From the NCBI GenBank assembly GCA_963854835.1, contig OY978530.1, positions 12,040,609-12,104,608 of the forward strand: DNA of 64,000 bases, given 5' to 3'. Source of the DNA: Megamerina dolium (taxonomy: Eukaryota; Arthropoda; Insecta; Diptera; Megamerinidae). Positions 21,914 to 33,894 of the stretch are shown here, in pieces. The position numbers and the translations under genes are program-made. The notes below the pieces were generated by a model that had not been told where the DNA came from, did no database searches, and saw only the letters and a list, made by a program, of their open reading frames with translations. The stretch's first letter is position 1. Every line of letters begins with the position of its first letter.

Positions 21914-22007
21914 TCGCCGTAGCTCAGTGGTTAGTGTGTTGGCCTTCCGATCTGTAAGTTGTGGGTTCAATCCCCGGCTGAATTATAACATTTAATATCG
22001 AAAAGAT
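21914..22007 (+). mobile_element. tRNA-derived SINE head fragment, copy 5
   Basis: Only the tRNA-like head and the first part of the body are present: GCCGTAGCTCAGTGGTTAG, the B-box variant GTGGGTTCAATCCC, then TTTAATATCGAAAAGATT. It is cut at 22,007, where an RTE fragment begins. Confidence 0.9.
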
Positions 22008-22411
22008 TCGTTCACCATAAGTCCCATTCGACGCGCCTCTCTTTCCAATTATGAGAATGCTGCACTGACTGCTTGCGTGTTCCTGCCGATTATGTCAATG
22101 CCATCGGCATACGCTAACATCATGACACTTTGTTGAAGATAGTGCCATTATGTCGTAGGACAGATAAGGTCCAATTAGGCTGTTAAACATATTTCATACA
22201 GTACGCTCTATAGAACCTTGTATGCGATGCTAAGAAGACTTACTCCACAGTAGTTAGCGCAAATTGTGGGGTCTCCTTTCTTATGTACGGAGCAGAGAAC
22301 ATCGAGCATGTTTTTATCAGACCATATTCTGCTTATGAGCTGGTGCATGCTTGTGAATAGCTCATCGCCTCCGGTCTTAAACAGCTCGGCAAGCAGACCA
22401 TCAGCACTAAA
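22008..22411 (-). mobile_element. RTE-type LINE fragment
   Basis: Reverse-complement similarity to 57,580-58,340 of the near-complete RTE copy: the YADD region (GCATACGCTAACATCATG, so the Asp pair is altered), then a jump to the earlier RT blocks around CCCACAATTTGCGCTAAC and the CAGACCATCAGC end. Part of the middle RT is missing. Strongly diverged and non-coding. Confidence 0.85.
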
Positions 22412-22544
22412 CTAAACTCACGTGGACTACTCATGTGTGTGAATATCAAAAATTTGCTTTCTCACATAATGGGTACATACATACGCATATGTGGAGTGCA
22501 TCGATCCTGTACATACGTACACACATACATACATACATACATGT
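22412..22544. repeat. Flank with short (CATA)n microsatellite
   Basis: A short unclassified flank, then CATA repeats at about 22,518-22,543 directly before the R1-type ORF. The frame extends through the repeat as THTYIHT, which is not real coding sequence. Confidence 0.8.
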
Positions 22545-22925
22545 GGTGTGACATTCGGACGAGTCAGAGGTCCGAAACATGAAAATAGGCAACAAGGTAC
22601 CCAAACAGCTTACATCAGTCTACCAGTGGTGGACGCTGCAAAGGTACTAAAAGCGCAGCGGATCCTAATAGGTTGGGTTTCTTGCCGAGTACGTGATTGC
22701 TTCTCACCAATAAGGTGTTTCAAATGTTGGGGATATAACCATCTAGCGCGAAACTGCAAAGAAGAGGTGGATCGGAGATCTATGTGCAGAAAGTGTGGTC
22801 AGGAGGGTCACCTAGCGGCCGGCTGCAAAAACGCACAGAAATGCGCACTATGTGGAGGGAATCATGCGGATGGAAGTACGCGCTGTCCCGAACATCAGAA
22901 GGCAATAAAAAAAAACAGTAAATGA
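22545..22925 (+). pseudogene. R1-clade LINE ORF1, C-terminal part
   Basis: Gag-like ORF1 of an R1-clade LINE, 5' truncated. It has a conserved LIGWVSCRVRD segment followed by three knuckles: CFKCWGYNHLARNC, CRKCGQEGHLAAGC and CALCGGNHADGSTRC. Such proteins bind the element RNA. The frame ends at TGA 22,923-22,925, overlapping the ATG of the next ORF by ATGA, as in intact members. Upstream is a microsatellite, so the N-terminal half is lost. The remaining part carries no stop. Confidence 0.88.
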
Positions 22926-24340
22926 AGATTGTTCAACTAAACCTGAACCATTGTACGGCAGCGCAAGATATTCTGCAGCAAACAGTAATTGAAAACCAGT
23001 TCGAAATTGCACTACTGTGCGAGCAACACCACAATGTGAGCGGCTTTGAGTGGGTCAGCGACTCATCGGACAAAGCTGCAATATGGATAACGAATAATAA
23101 GAGCAGAGCTGCAACTGCCCATCTCGGATTCACATTGATTAAGATAGAGGTTATATACTTTTTCTCGTGCTATGACCCACCAAGTATGGATATTCTCGAT
23201 TTTGAACGGATGATAATGGATATGGTGACGAAAGCTAGAACGCGACATCCGGTAATTATAGCCGGCGATTTCAATGCTTGGTCTACAGCATGGAATAGTA
23301 GATGTACGAACCAAGTTCTCATGGAAAGTATGACTTTACTGGACGTAGAACTTCTCAACGACGGACAACACACTTTCCAAGCAGGGAACAAACGGTCGGC
23401 TATATACCTAACCTTTGCACATAGTACGATCACGCGACACACCAAGTGGAGGATTGGCGAATTTCATACCCACAGCGATCATCGAGCAATTGTCATTGAA
23501 TTACAATTGGCAAAACCACAGCGTATAACCAAGGTGCAGACAAGAGGATGGAAACACCATGTCTTTGACAAGGACGTGTTCCTGCTGATATGGGAGGATG
23601 GGAGGATGGGATTACAGAATGCAACAAATATGGCAGAAAATATGATGGCACTGATGAAGAGATCATGTGATGCGGCGATTCCTAGGAAAACACAAAAGCC
23701 GACAAGAAAACCGGTATATTGGTGGAACGAAAACATTGCAGAGCTCAGGAAACACTGCAATCAAGCCCGTAGAAGAGTACAAAGGGCACGAAATCGACCG
23801 TCACGGCACCTGCTACGCGAGATATATAAACTATGCCACAATCAGCTTAAAAAGGCGATAAAAACGAGCAAGGATGCATGTTTCAAAGACCTCCGAGAAA
23901 GTGCAGATACCGATCCTTGGGGCAGGGCGTACAAAATAGTTATGAATAAAGTAAGAGGACCAAGATCACCACAACCGACGGACCCAGTGCTAATGGAACA
24001 GGTGGTAAATGTATTGTTCCCCCCCTCGAAGAGAGTTTGGAATACTACTGTTCACCCGCCGAAATAGGTGACATTCCAGCGGTAACTGCAGAAGAAGTGT
24101 TACTTAATTTGAATAAAGTGGGAGATAATAAGGCTCCAGAACCCGACGGCATTCCTAATGCAGCAATGAAGGCAGCTATCAGAGCGGACCCCAGTATTTT
24201 TGCAACGATGTTTGACAAATGTCTACGTGAGGGTGTTTTTCCTCCTATGTGGAAACGTCAAAGACTCGTGCTTCTTCTAAAACCCGGCAAACAACCAGAC
24301 CAGCCGTCATAATACCGGCCGCTGTGTATGCTAGATTCAT
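22922..24340 (+). pseudogene. R1-clade LINE ORF2: endonuclease and start of RT
   Basis: ATG at 22,922 opens a 381-codon frame with an APE endonuclease: KIVQLNLNHC, LLCEQHH, AGDFNAWSTAWNSR (catalytic GDFN) and HTHSDHRAIV (catalytic SDH). A basic linker with YWWNENIAELRKHCNQARR follows. The frame is lost at about 24,040-24,067 and continues in frame 24,037-24,312 with the first RT blocks (DNKAPEPDGIPNAAMK, PPMWKRQRLVLLLKPGK), then a TAA and YRPLCMLDSF. The usual SGPDG reads APEPDG. Sequence ends near 24,340 at the LTR element, so the catalytic RT is absent. Confidence 0.9.
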
Positions 24341-24356
24341 TCAATATAGATGAATT

Positions 24357-24788
24357 GTGTACACTTCTTCGAAACTCATATTTGAAGACCGTTCGCCTGG
24401 AACCGCTCAGGAAGATATACGTGTTTTTGCAAGGAGATTAGGTGATTTAAAATCCACGGCGATACAGTGTATTAAGAATAGATACGGTGGGATCGGAGAC
24501 CAAGCGTTGTTAAAAGAGCTAGAGGGGTATGCGAGGACATCTTTTATATCAGCCCTTCAAGAACCATTGTTAAAAACTCATATGCTAGGTAGGACGGACA
24601 CGTTAGAAGAATTAGTAGAGGAGGCCGTAAGCACGGGTATTCTGCTCGAAAGAGGACAGCGATTAAACCAGTTTAATATGGGAACACTATATTCAAACGA
24701 CGCTCACCAGACTGAGGCCAGTAATACAGTGGCATTTCACCAGAACAGAAATGACAAGATCACTCGGAATGAACACATATCAAAATAA
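24357..24788 (+). pseudogene. LTR-element Gag fragment
   Basis: 143 codons, without a real start, resembling the capsid part of gypsy-type Gag: FARRLGDLKSTAIQCIKNRY, LLKELEGYARTSFISALQEP and a Glu-rich EELVEEAVSTG segment. It forms the particle shell in intact elements. After the stop at 24,786 another frame continues with CSFCDKKGHTKDE, a zinc knuckle lacking its final Cys. The beginning is cut by the R1 LINE junction near 24,340. Confidence 0.75.
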
Positions 24789-24939
24789 TAACGTCAGTCT
24801 CCAAAATAGCCAAAGGAAAGTTCCTATCTGCTCCTTCTGCGACAAAAAGGGGCACACAAAAGACGAGCAACACAGTAACGAAACAAAAGTAATATACGAA
24901 TCGCCAGAGACAACAAATGAAGACGACTAATATGAAAGG

Positions 24940-25437
24940 CCATATGTCAATGTCAATTGTCAAGGAAAGCCAGTGACAGCACTCATTGATACGGGTGCCT
25001 CACTAACGTTCGTAGGTAAAACATTGCGAAATCATATGCGTCAGAGTCAAAAATCCATAGAGCGTACTCAACAAATCGTGCTAGCCAACGGCAAAGAAAC
25101 TGAGATACGGGAATGTTTTACAGCCACATTCCATATCTACGACCGGCGTATTCAACATCAAGTATATTACTTGCCTGGTACGAGTGAACCTTGCATACTC
25201 GGTGTTGACCTACTAAAGCGAATCGGTCTTCGTGTTGAAGTCGGTGGGCGGCAACAATTTCAATCCGCCACCACCAAAAATCCAACAAGCTCAACAAAAA
25301 CGACAAGAGCAACAGCAAACCATGTCATCATCAAAAACGGATGGACACTACTGCAGATCAACCCGAAAACGGAAGAGGCCACTCTATATTGTTACAAAAA
25401 AAAAATTATATACCATACATATATAACAAAAATATGA
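24940..25437 (+). pseudogene. Retropepsin-type protease fragment
   Basis: Aspartic protease that would cut the polyprotein. PVTALIDTGASLTFVG holds the active-site DTGA; CILGVDLLKRIGL is the conserved C-terminal ILG motif. Spacing between them is normal for LTR-element proteases. The frame then degenerates into Ser/Thr-rich sequence and ends at 25,437; no reverse transcriptase follows. The in-frame ATG at 24,973 is inside the domain and so not a true start. Confidence 0.85.
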
Positions 25438-25742
25438 ATGAAATACTTATGCTTAATCTAAATACTTTCTTTTTTATATACATTTTGTTTACTTCATTTT
25501 ATTCTTTTATTACTATTACTAATATACACTATATTACATTATTTTTACTTTATTATTTTTCTACTTGTTAGTCTACCATATCACTATTATGCTTATTATT
25601 ATTATTTAAGTCGGTTCTTCTAACCTATCTTCTTTTTCATCATAGGTTAATAGAATTCCGATCCTCGCAAGTAAGGGGGAAACCAAACCTTTATTATAAA
25701 TTAAGTTAGGGATAGTTCCTATCCTCGCAAGTAAGGGGGGAA
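25438..25742 (+). promoter_or_regulatory. Polypurine tract, duplicated
   Basis: AT-rich non-coding sequence ending in AAGTAAGGGGGGAA immediately before the LTR start, as expected for the plus-strand primer. The 19-bp string ATCCTCGCAAGTAAGGGGG occurs twice, at 25,661-25,679 and 25,721-25,739, exactly 60 bp apart. Confidence 0.75.
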
Positions 25743-26020
25743 TGTAACAAGAGTATTCGTGTTACAAATTAATAATATTAAAATATAATAATAATTAAAA
25801 AAAATAATAAAAATGAAATTCATGTCGCGATTCGGTATCGAACCCGTACATGTGGGCAAGGTCGGGTGGTGGGACGGACCCACGGAACACTTGCGCCAAG
25901 ACACATTACAACTTCGATGCAGATAAATGAGTTTGTATATTTGTTTGTGTTTAATTCAGTTAATGTAAATTAATTGATATAAATTAATTTGAATTTATAT
26001 GAAATGTATGTATGTATATG

Positions 26021-26532
26021 TTACTTACTTACTTACTTATGTGGCCATAACAACCGAATATCGATTTAGGCCGAAAATAACATGCTTCGCCAGCCATCTC
26101 TGTTCTTTGGTAGCTGGCGCCAGTTAGAAATTCCAAGTGCCGTCAGGTTCTCCAGTACTTGGTCTTTCCACCGGAGGTTTGGTCTTCCTCTTCTGCGTCG
26201 TCCTCCAGCGGGGTCCGAATATAACACCTTCTTAGCTGGAGCGTGTTCTTCCATTCGCTCGACATGACCTAGCCAGCGCAGCCGCTGGATTTTGATGCGC
26301 TTTACTATGTCAATATCGGCATATAGCTCGTACAGCTCATGGTTGTACCTTATTCGGTACTCGCCACCAACGCAAATAGGTCCAAAGATCTTGCGTAGGA
26401 CTTTTCTCTCGAAAACTCCAAACATTCGCTCATCCGAGATGGAAATTGTCCAGGCTTCAGCGCCATATGTTAGGACAGGCATGATGAGAGACTTGTAGAG
26501 TGTAGTTTTCGTTCTTCGAGAGAGGGCTCGAC
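26021..26532 (-). mobile_element. RTE-type LINE 3' fragment inside the LTR
   Basis: 5'-truncated copy equal to about 58,556-59,050 of the near-complete RTE. Its TAAG tail reads TTACTTACTTAC on the + strand at 26,021. TATGTATAT-like sequence on both sides may be the target duplication. Very similar to the 56 kb copy, so probably recent. Confidence 0.93.
26066..26520 (-). pseudogene. RTE ORF, C-terminal fragment
   Basis: The open frame encodes the last ~138 residues of the RTE protein: PVLTYGAEAWTISISDERM, IRYNHELYELYADIDIVKRI, RLRWLGHVERMEEHAPAKKV and GGRRRRGRPNLRWKDQV. This C-terminal region, after the RT, is typical of such LINEs and often ends in the GRP-Trp motif. It stops at TAA after FSA, four codons beyond the 56 kb copy. 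It has no start of its own and no catalytic part. Confidence 0.9.
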
Positions 26533-27484
26533 ATATGTATATATGTAATGTACGTTAATTGAATAAAGGCAAAACCACAAGCGAAAATAAAGGCAAACAC
26601 ATAGAGCAGAGATGAGAATACTTGTTTGGTTTAGCATACATTTAATAGATAAAGATCATGCTGAACCAACGAAAAGCGAGAAAAGCTACTTCCGTACATG
26701 ATCGGACAAGCGACATATATACATGTGCTTGACCAGTTAGGATCAATATCGAAGCGTCTTTCTTCTGTTGCCAAACATTTTGCAACAACGACCCGTTGGG
26801 CGAAATATTACCAACGAGTGCTCTATTGAAGCAGATCCATATACGGTGCGCGACAATACGAGTTCTTGCCCTAAAGTGATCTCATATACGAGAGCTTCGG
26901 GTAGTCAACTACGAGCCTTCTGCTCTGCCAAAGTAGCCACTTTGACCACTTAAAATCCAGGAGCAACTAGCTCGAGCGCTGATTCCTCCTGCATTCCACT
27001 CCTTGTCTCCCTCTTACTTGCGTAGGATACGAATAGAATAGTTTCTTAAATTTGTAGCCTTAGTGGAATAATTCGATTGTAGCATATTTTTCATTACTTT
27101 GTAAATTCAATTTGCCAATTCTTCTGTACTTCTAAGCCTCTTTTCTTTATGTAAATACTTAATTTTTGTAAAGACAAATAAACGAAAAGAATAATAAAAG
27201 TAGGAATTGTACCGCGAGAGGTATATCATCCGAGCCGAACACTCTAGTGTCGGTAATATTACTGCCAGTTTGACAGTAAGTGTGTAATTCGGTTTTCCTG
27301 CTACAACAAGAGTTTTTCTCTTCCCTCTTGTTTACCCGGCTGGCTGAACGTTACCCCAGCTGGAAAACAAAGGCACGCGTTACAATATACATATATCAGG
27401 TGTACAAGCTTAAATCCGCTGTTTTTCGGTAAAAAAAAAAACACTTTTTTTCCTTATTTACAAACTCAAACTATTACTGCCTGC

Positions 27485-28496
27485 AAATGTCTCCTCATTG
27501 CTTAGTAGTTACCTCACGAAAAGACAATTTCTCGTACATCACAAGGATTACACAACAAATCCATTGGATATTCACGCTGGCGTTCCTCAAGCAAGCGTTT
27601 TGGGCCCCTTACTGTATCTCTTATACACTTCAGATATGCCCAACAATAACTATACATTCATATCGACCTTTGCTGATGATACGGCAATATTGTGCTCTCG
27701 CTCTAACCCCATAGAAGCTACTAAACTCCTGCAGACTCATGTCGATTCTCTCGAAATCTGGCTAGCAAAATTGCGTATAAAAGTCAATGAATCAAAGAGC
27801 GTACATGTAACCTTCACGCTAAGGCCAGATACATGTCCCCCACTTAATATTAATGGCCAATCAGTTCCACAATGTTCCTCAACAAAGTACTTGGGTATTC
27901 ACCTCGACAGAAGGCTGACATGGAAAAATCACATAGAGGCAAAGAAAACTCAGATCAAGCTTAAAATGAATCAGTTATGGTGGCTGTTACACAAAAGTCA
28001 AAGTTGAATCGCGAATACAAAGTGCTATTATATAAAGCAATCCTGAAGCCAATTTGGACTTATGGTATTCAGTTTTGGGGCACCGCATCTCCCTCTAATA
28101 TCGAAAAATTGCAGCGAATACAATCCAAGTGTCTGCGAATTATTGTAAACGCGCCTTGGTATATGAGGAACATTAACATCCATCGAGATTTAAATGTACC
28201 CACAATTTCTGAGGAAGTTGCAATGTCTTGCAGAAGCTACATTCAAAAATTACACAGTCATCCGAATCCCCTTGCTAGGCAATTGTTGCTGAACACGGGG
28301 CATCGTCGATTAAAAAGAAAAGACACACTGAATATGCTGTGAAATTGCTATACCTCGCGACTCAACAAATTGTGATGGAAGGTAGGGAATATCACATAAT
28401 TTTAGTTAGTTTGTAAGATTTGATTACTTATTGTTAGTTTCTAAGTAATTTTAGGAAGATCCAATAAAAAAAGCTTGTTAAAAAAAAAAAAAAAAA
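27485..28496 (+). mobile_element. Jockey-type LINE, 5'-truncated 3' part
   Basis: Carries the second half of the reverse transcriptase, a short 3' UTR with AATAAA (28,463-28,468) and a poly-A run at 28,479-28,496. It begins near 27,485 inside the RT. A single frameshift separates its two frames. Confidence 0.85.
27498..28342 (+). pseudogene. Jockey reverse transcriptase, C-terminal half
   Basis: Frame 27,498-28,007 holds HAGVPQASVLGPLLYLLYTS (the GxxQGSxLGP block with Gly-Ser changed to Ala-Ser), FADD at 27,669-27,680, and KYLGIHLDRRLTWKNHI. Frame 27,977-28,342 continues with LYKAILKPIWTYGIQFWG, SKCLRIIVNAPWYMRN and the short post-RT tail. The two frames overlap around 27,977-28,007, where one base is lost or gained. 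Catalytic aspartates remain, but endonuclease and early RT are absent. Confidence 0.9.
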
Positions 28497-28498
28497 AT

Positions 28499-29602
<1,104 letters not shown>

Positions 29603-29636
29603 CGCTACATTTATTTATTTATTATTGGCGCTACAT

Positions 29637-30367
29637 ATTATTATTAGAGAGCTGCATAAATATATTTGTTTACATATTCAAGACACTCCGTTGATATTAG
29701 CATAGAATCTTTGTTTCATTCTCTCTAAGTAAATACGAATTAGAATGAATAAAATAGAAATAGAATGGAATGAAGTGAATGTTTTGTTTTCATAGACTGA
29801 AGAGAATCTCAACATTTGCAAATGGAAGTAAAGTATTTGGGAATACTCCAAACATTCATTTTGCTGTTCTATGTTACATTATAATATATACATTACAATA
29901 TAAGCAAAAAATACAGTAGATAAGACAACATGACGAGGCAAGATGCAGTAATACCTGTCTTGTCAAGCAACAACAATCATAACGTGCAGCATACGTCGGA
30001 TCAAAAGTACATATCATATACTCGATCCACTTTGCCATCTAGTGGCTATGAGCTATAACTCATGTTCATATCCGGTGGGAACATCTGTATTTATTTAGTC
30101 ATCTACCACCAAGTAGCCAAACATAATATTGAAATACCGCAAGGTAAGTAAAGAAAAAAAAAACGCTTGATTGGTTGGAAAAATCGCGTGAGTTTACAGT
30201 TTGGACCTACAAATGTTTTAAGAATATGAGTATCACCACTGGGAGCCATACAATACTATTCTTAATTACCAGAGTTTTTGCGATCCTTATGAAAATCTTT
30301 GAAAAGGTACAGACAGTTTCTGAGTATTGTATTTCCGTCTGTCACGAATGTGAAAATTAGAGGGTTC
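29637..30367. other. Unclassified sequence
   Basis: About 730 bp without a recognised element. A 61-codon + frame at 30,175-30,360 shows no motif. AGAATG-type short repeats lie around 29,725-29,780. Confidence 0.4.
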
Positions 30368-30597
30368 AATCAAAGATCATCAGAACCATCGTCAAAACGG
30401 ACTGGTACATAACAAACGATGACATACATAAAAAGTTGAATGTACGAACAGCAGCAGAAACAATACAAAATTGTTGTAAAAATCATATACAGCGCTTGTT
30501 GTGTCATAGTAATAATACCATGCGCCAAATACCTGAAATACCGCATACAAAAAGCCTTAAACGTTTAACACCATCAAACTTAGCGGCAATAAATTAG
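30368..30597 (+). pseudogene. Jockey ORF2 extreme C-terminus
   Basis: One frame reads QSKIIRTIVKTDWYITNDDI followed by HKKLNVRTAAETIQN, and ends KSLKRLTPSNLAAIN before TAG at 30,595-30,597. This matches the post-RT tail of jockey proteins, and can be compared with SKCLRIIVNAPWYMRNINIH in the copy at 28.1 kb. Only about 76 residues survive, with no stop inside. It is not related closely to the other jockey copies here. No poly-A run follows clearly. Confidence 0.65.
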
Positions 30598-31138
30598 TAA
30601 TGTTAAAAATGTTGTATAAACTTATAAACTTAGTTACATGTATTTATTGTGTAAGCATTAATAACATCAGAACGTTTGTAACGGCTATCGTTTATGACGG
30701 CTATCTTCTTTTCGATTCCTATCACTGGTTACAAATACAAAATGCATGGTAAACATCCACGAAGTGTGTGTCCACATATCCTTCCATATGTAGTAGTAGG
30801 GGATTCTTTTAATACAACTTTTTGTAAAGTTAATGCATTATGCAGTTATCTGTGCCATCAAAGTTGTAAAAATATATGTCTGAAGAATGAATGTTTTTCG
30901 CAACTTTCGTTGCTTTGATGATGATTCTCAAAGACGATTCAAAATATCGGTTGGCGTTGTAATAGGAACCAAATCGACAGCAGTATATCTTTTACGGCAC
31001 TTTGGATTTTACTAATACAATATTATAAAGCAAAAACTCAGAAAGAGACAATCCGATTATTTTAATGATTTAAATTACATAAATATGTATATGGCACTTT
31101 CGAATGCTAAACCAACAAAAATACACACACATGCAAAA
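30598..31138. other. Unclassified sequence
   Basis: AT-rich DNA between the jockey tail and the mariner. A 74-codon + frame at 30,694-30,918 is Cys-rich in its second half but matches nothing I know. Confidence 0.4.
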
Positions 31139-31140
31139 TA

Positions 31141-32407
31141 CAAGGTGCGACAATTATGTTTTACGACTCGAACCATAGCTCAGCAACCAAGCGCGCCATC
31201 TATGTGTGAGCACATGCGTTTTGAAGCTTCAACCTTCCTCTACTAATTTCATGGCATTTGGTTGACATTTAATGTTTATTGACATTTGATTTTGAAATTT
31301 TAACAGGGAGCAAAGAGCGGTCATTAAACTCCACGCAAAAATTGTTAAAGTGCATCAGAAACATTCGGAATGATGCAGCAAGCGTATGGCAATGCTTGCT
31401 TATCAAGATCAAATGTTTTTATATGGCATAAACGGTTTGTGGATGGCAGAGAGTCGCTGGAAAATGAAATAAAAGAAGGAAGGCGGACGCCGGAAGCGAT
31501 CCAGAAAGTTGGTGATTTTATTACATAAGACCGCAATGCTTCAGTGAAAATGATGGAAGAGGCCTTAAACATCAACAGAGAAACTATCCGACTCATTCTT
31601 CACGAGTATTTGGGCAAAACAAAGGTCTGCGCGAGATTTGTTCCACACACATTGACCGAGGACCAAATATTAATGATAGTCAGTCATTCTAGAGACATGA
31701 TTGCAGCTGCAGAAAATTATCTAAACTTGCTGAAAACAATTGTTACGGGTGATGAATCATGGTGCTTCCAATACGATCCAGAAACCAAGCGTCAAAGTGC
31801 GGAATGGAAATCAAAAGACTCACCACAAGCCAAAAAAACACGAAAAGTTCCATCAAAAATCAAAACAATGCTCATCACATTCTTCGATAGCAAAGGAATT
31901 ATGCACAAAGAATTTGTTCCAACTGATCAAACAGTTACTTCCGCATGTTACCTCGAAGTTTTGAAGCGTTTTATGTCCAGAATCCGTCATGTTCGACCAG
32001 AATACAGCGATCCAAAAACTTGGTCTCTGTTGCACGATAATGCACCGAGTCATACAGCACTCATTGTTCGTCAATTTTTGGCTCGGAATCAGGTCTGTGT
32101 GTTGAATCACCCGCCGTATTCACCTGATTTGGCACCGTGCGACTTCTTTTTGTTCCCAAAACTGAAATTGAAGTTGAAAGGATGCTTTTTTATGACATTC
32201 AGATCATACAACGGGCTTCGTCGAGGGCACTGGAGGCAATTCCGAAAAATGAGCTGGAACACGCGTTTGAATCACTATTAAATCGATGTAACAAGTGTAT
32301 TGAATCAGGAGGAGAATATTTCGAATAAATATACCGAAAAATTAGCAGATATCGTGTTTTAATTGTATTTTCTAGAGGAAGTCTTAATACATAATTGTCA
32401 CACCTTG
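31141..32407 (+). mobile_element. Mariner element (DD34D), complete ends
   Basis: 1,267 bp between TA at 31,139-31,140 and 32,408-32,409. Inverted repeats CAAGGTGCGACAATTATGT and CAAGGTGTGACAATTATGT (reverse of the right end) agree except one base over 19 bp. Both ends are present but the transposase is broken. Confidence 0.93.
31330..32327 (+). pseudogene. Mariner transposase, one stop and one frameshift
   Basis: The N-terminus reads HQKHSE, then a shifted SETFGMMQQAYGNACLSRS and GRESLENEIKEGRRT. TAA at 31,526-31,528 replaces a sense codon. The main frame (31,544 on) holds D1 in TGDESWCFQYDP (31,751-31,753), D2 in LLHDNAPSHTA (32,036-32,038) and D3 in LAPCDFFLFPKLK (32,141-32,143); D2 to D3 spacing is 34. 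Near 32,185 a T-run shifts the frame: the other frame continues YDIQIIQRASSRALEAIPKN to GGEYFE and TAA. Catalytic residues are all kept, so the lesions are few. Subfamily is not assigned. Confidence 0.92.
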
Positions 32408-32409
32408 TA

Positions 32410-32859
32410 TAATAATCTTAAAAATATAGCAATGATTAAACGACAAATGCCAATATAATAGTGATAAACAAATCTTCGAAAGCGTTAATCAAATGTAAAA
32501 ATTTGCAAACAAATTTCGATTTGCTAGCGTTCCGTAAAAATCAGATATGCAAATACCGACACACTTTTAGATGTTTTAGTATTGTAATACTTTGTGTATA
32601 ACTTTGTAAACGATACGAGAAGATAGATACAATTGAAATGTTCTTTCAATCTTAGCACTGTGGTGCTAAGACACCAAAACAACAAAAGTGAATGAAAGTC
32701 CCTTCTCTCCCCATGTGTTGCGGTCATATTCTAGCTTGACGTGTCCAGAATAAGCAGTTACAATCAACACATGAGATAATAAGAAATTAAAAAGGAGATA
32801 ATAATATATGGATTGCTACTCTGTATTGGTTATGCGTTATGCCAAAGAGCTATACACAA
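32410..32859. other. Unclassified flank
   Basis: AT-rich sequence between two mariner elements. Short frames only; nothing recognised. Confidence 0.4.
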
Positions 32860-33760
32860 ATCGCACGATCTAGGCGGCCCCAAACGTGAAATAAACTGTT
32901 CACCGAACTCGCCTCTCAACTGGGCCATTGTTTCGCATGCTGTGTAGCATGTGGCACCATCTTGTTGAAACCACATATCAGCCAAGTCCAGCTCTTCCAT
33001 TTGCGAAAAAAAAAATTGTAATAATCGCACGGTATCGCTTGCCATTTACAGTAACGTTCCTGCCTTCGTCATCTTTGAAAAAGTACGGTCCAATTATGCC
33101 ACCGGCTCATAATAGACACCAAACAGAGGATTTTTCGGGATACATTGGCAGTTCTTACAATGCCTCTAGCTGCTCTTCACACCAAATACCGCAATTTTGA
33201 TTGTTCACGTATCCATTCAACGAGTAATGAGCTTCGTCGCTGAACACAATTTTCCGATAAAAAAGTGGATCTTAAACAACTTTGCCAGCGCCCATTCACC
33301 AAAAGTTAGCCGTTGTGGAGGGTCTTGTGGCTTCAATTCTTGCACCTGCTGTATTTAAAAGATTTTACACCCAAATCCTTCCGCAAAATTTTCCACGTAG
33401 TGGAGTAACAGAGGCCCAATTGCTGCGAACGGCGCCGAATCAACAATTCACGGTCATCAACAACACTGGCGAATACAGCTGCGATATTTTCCTCTGTCCG
33501 CACTCTACGTATTCGTGTTGGTGGTTTAATGTCCAATAATGTAAATTTAGTGCGAAATTTAGTTACAAGATTCCGAATAGCCGCCTCAGAAGGTTGCCTA
33601 AACTGACCTTAAAATGGAAGAAGTGCACGTGCAAGTGCACTTTCTTAACCGAGCATGAATTTTAATAATAAAATTCAATAATCTGCAAGTGTTGTTCGTT
33701 TCTAAGTCTATTCATGGTTAAATTATAGACCAAACTGAACATGTTTCACAGTAACATGTT
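32860..33760 (-). mobile_element. Second DD41D-like mariner remnant
   Basis: Minus-strand relative of the rosa-like element at 11-12.6 kb but clearly another lineage. The region after the D2 motif is cut at about 32,868, so the 3' end with D3 and its inverted repeat are missing. The 5' side fades out near 33,760. Confidence 0.75.
32868..33600 (-). pseudogene. DD41D-like transposase remnant
   Basis: Pieces in sense order: RRVRTEENIAAVFASVVDDR and SQQLGLCYSTTWKILRKDLG (33,333-33,536), the D1 region FSDEAHYSLNGYVNNQNCG (about 33,190-33,240, read from the minus strand) and MEELDLADMWFQQDGATCYT with D2 (32,900-33,010). It ends LGPPRSCDL where D3 should follow within a few residues, but the element is cut there. 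Several shifts separate the pieces. Confidence 0.8.
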
Positions 33761-33894
33761 ACACGAAAACAGCTTAGTTGCGAAAAACAGTGTTGCCAAA
33801 AAAAAAAAGTTGCTAAAAAATAAGCATGTTTTACTTATCGCAATTTTTTGGTTACCGCACTATATCAAGTGTGGCGTAACAACTAACTGCGGAC

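Larger units (their letters stand above)
24341..27384 (+). mobile_element. Gypsy-type LTR element, pol deleted
   Basis: Order: gag part (24,357-24,788), knuckle and protease (24,800-25,437), a doubled polypurine tract (25,661-25,742) and a 3' LTR (25,743-27,384) that starts TGTAAC and ends GTTACA. No reverse transcriptase, RNase H or integrase lies between protease and polypurine tract, so most of pol has been deleted. The 5' LTR is missing. An RTE fragment sits inside the 3' LTR. Confidence 0.78.
25743..27384 (+). repeat. 3' LTR with internal RTE insertion
   Basis: Starts TGTAACAAGAG after the polypurine tract and ends GGCACGCGTTACA; the terminal 6 bases are inverted copies (TGTAAC/GTTACA). 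A poly-A signal AATAAA lies at 27,177-27,182. Without the 0.5-kb RTE insertion the LTR is about 1.13 kb. No partner LTR lies in the window. Confidence 0.7.

Noticed and set aside
22518..22544. CRISPR-like or satellite array
   Set aside because: It is only a CATA microsatellite. No array with regular spacers exists in the window.
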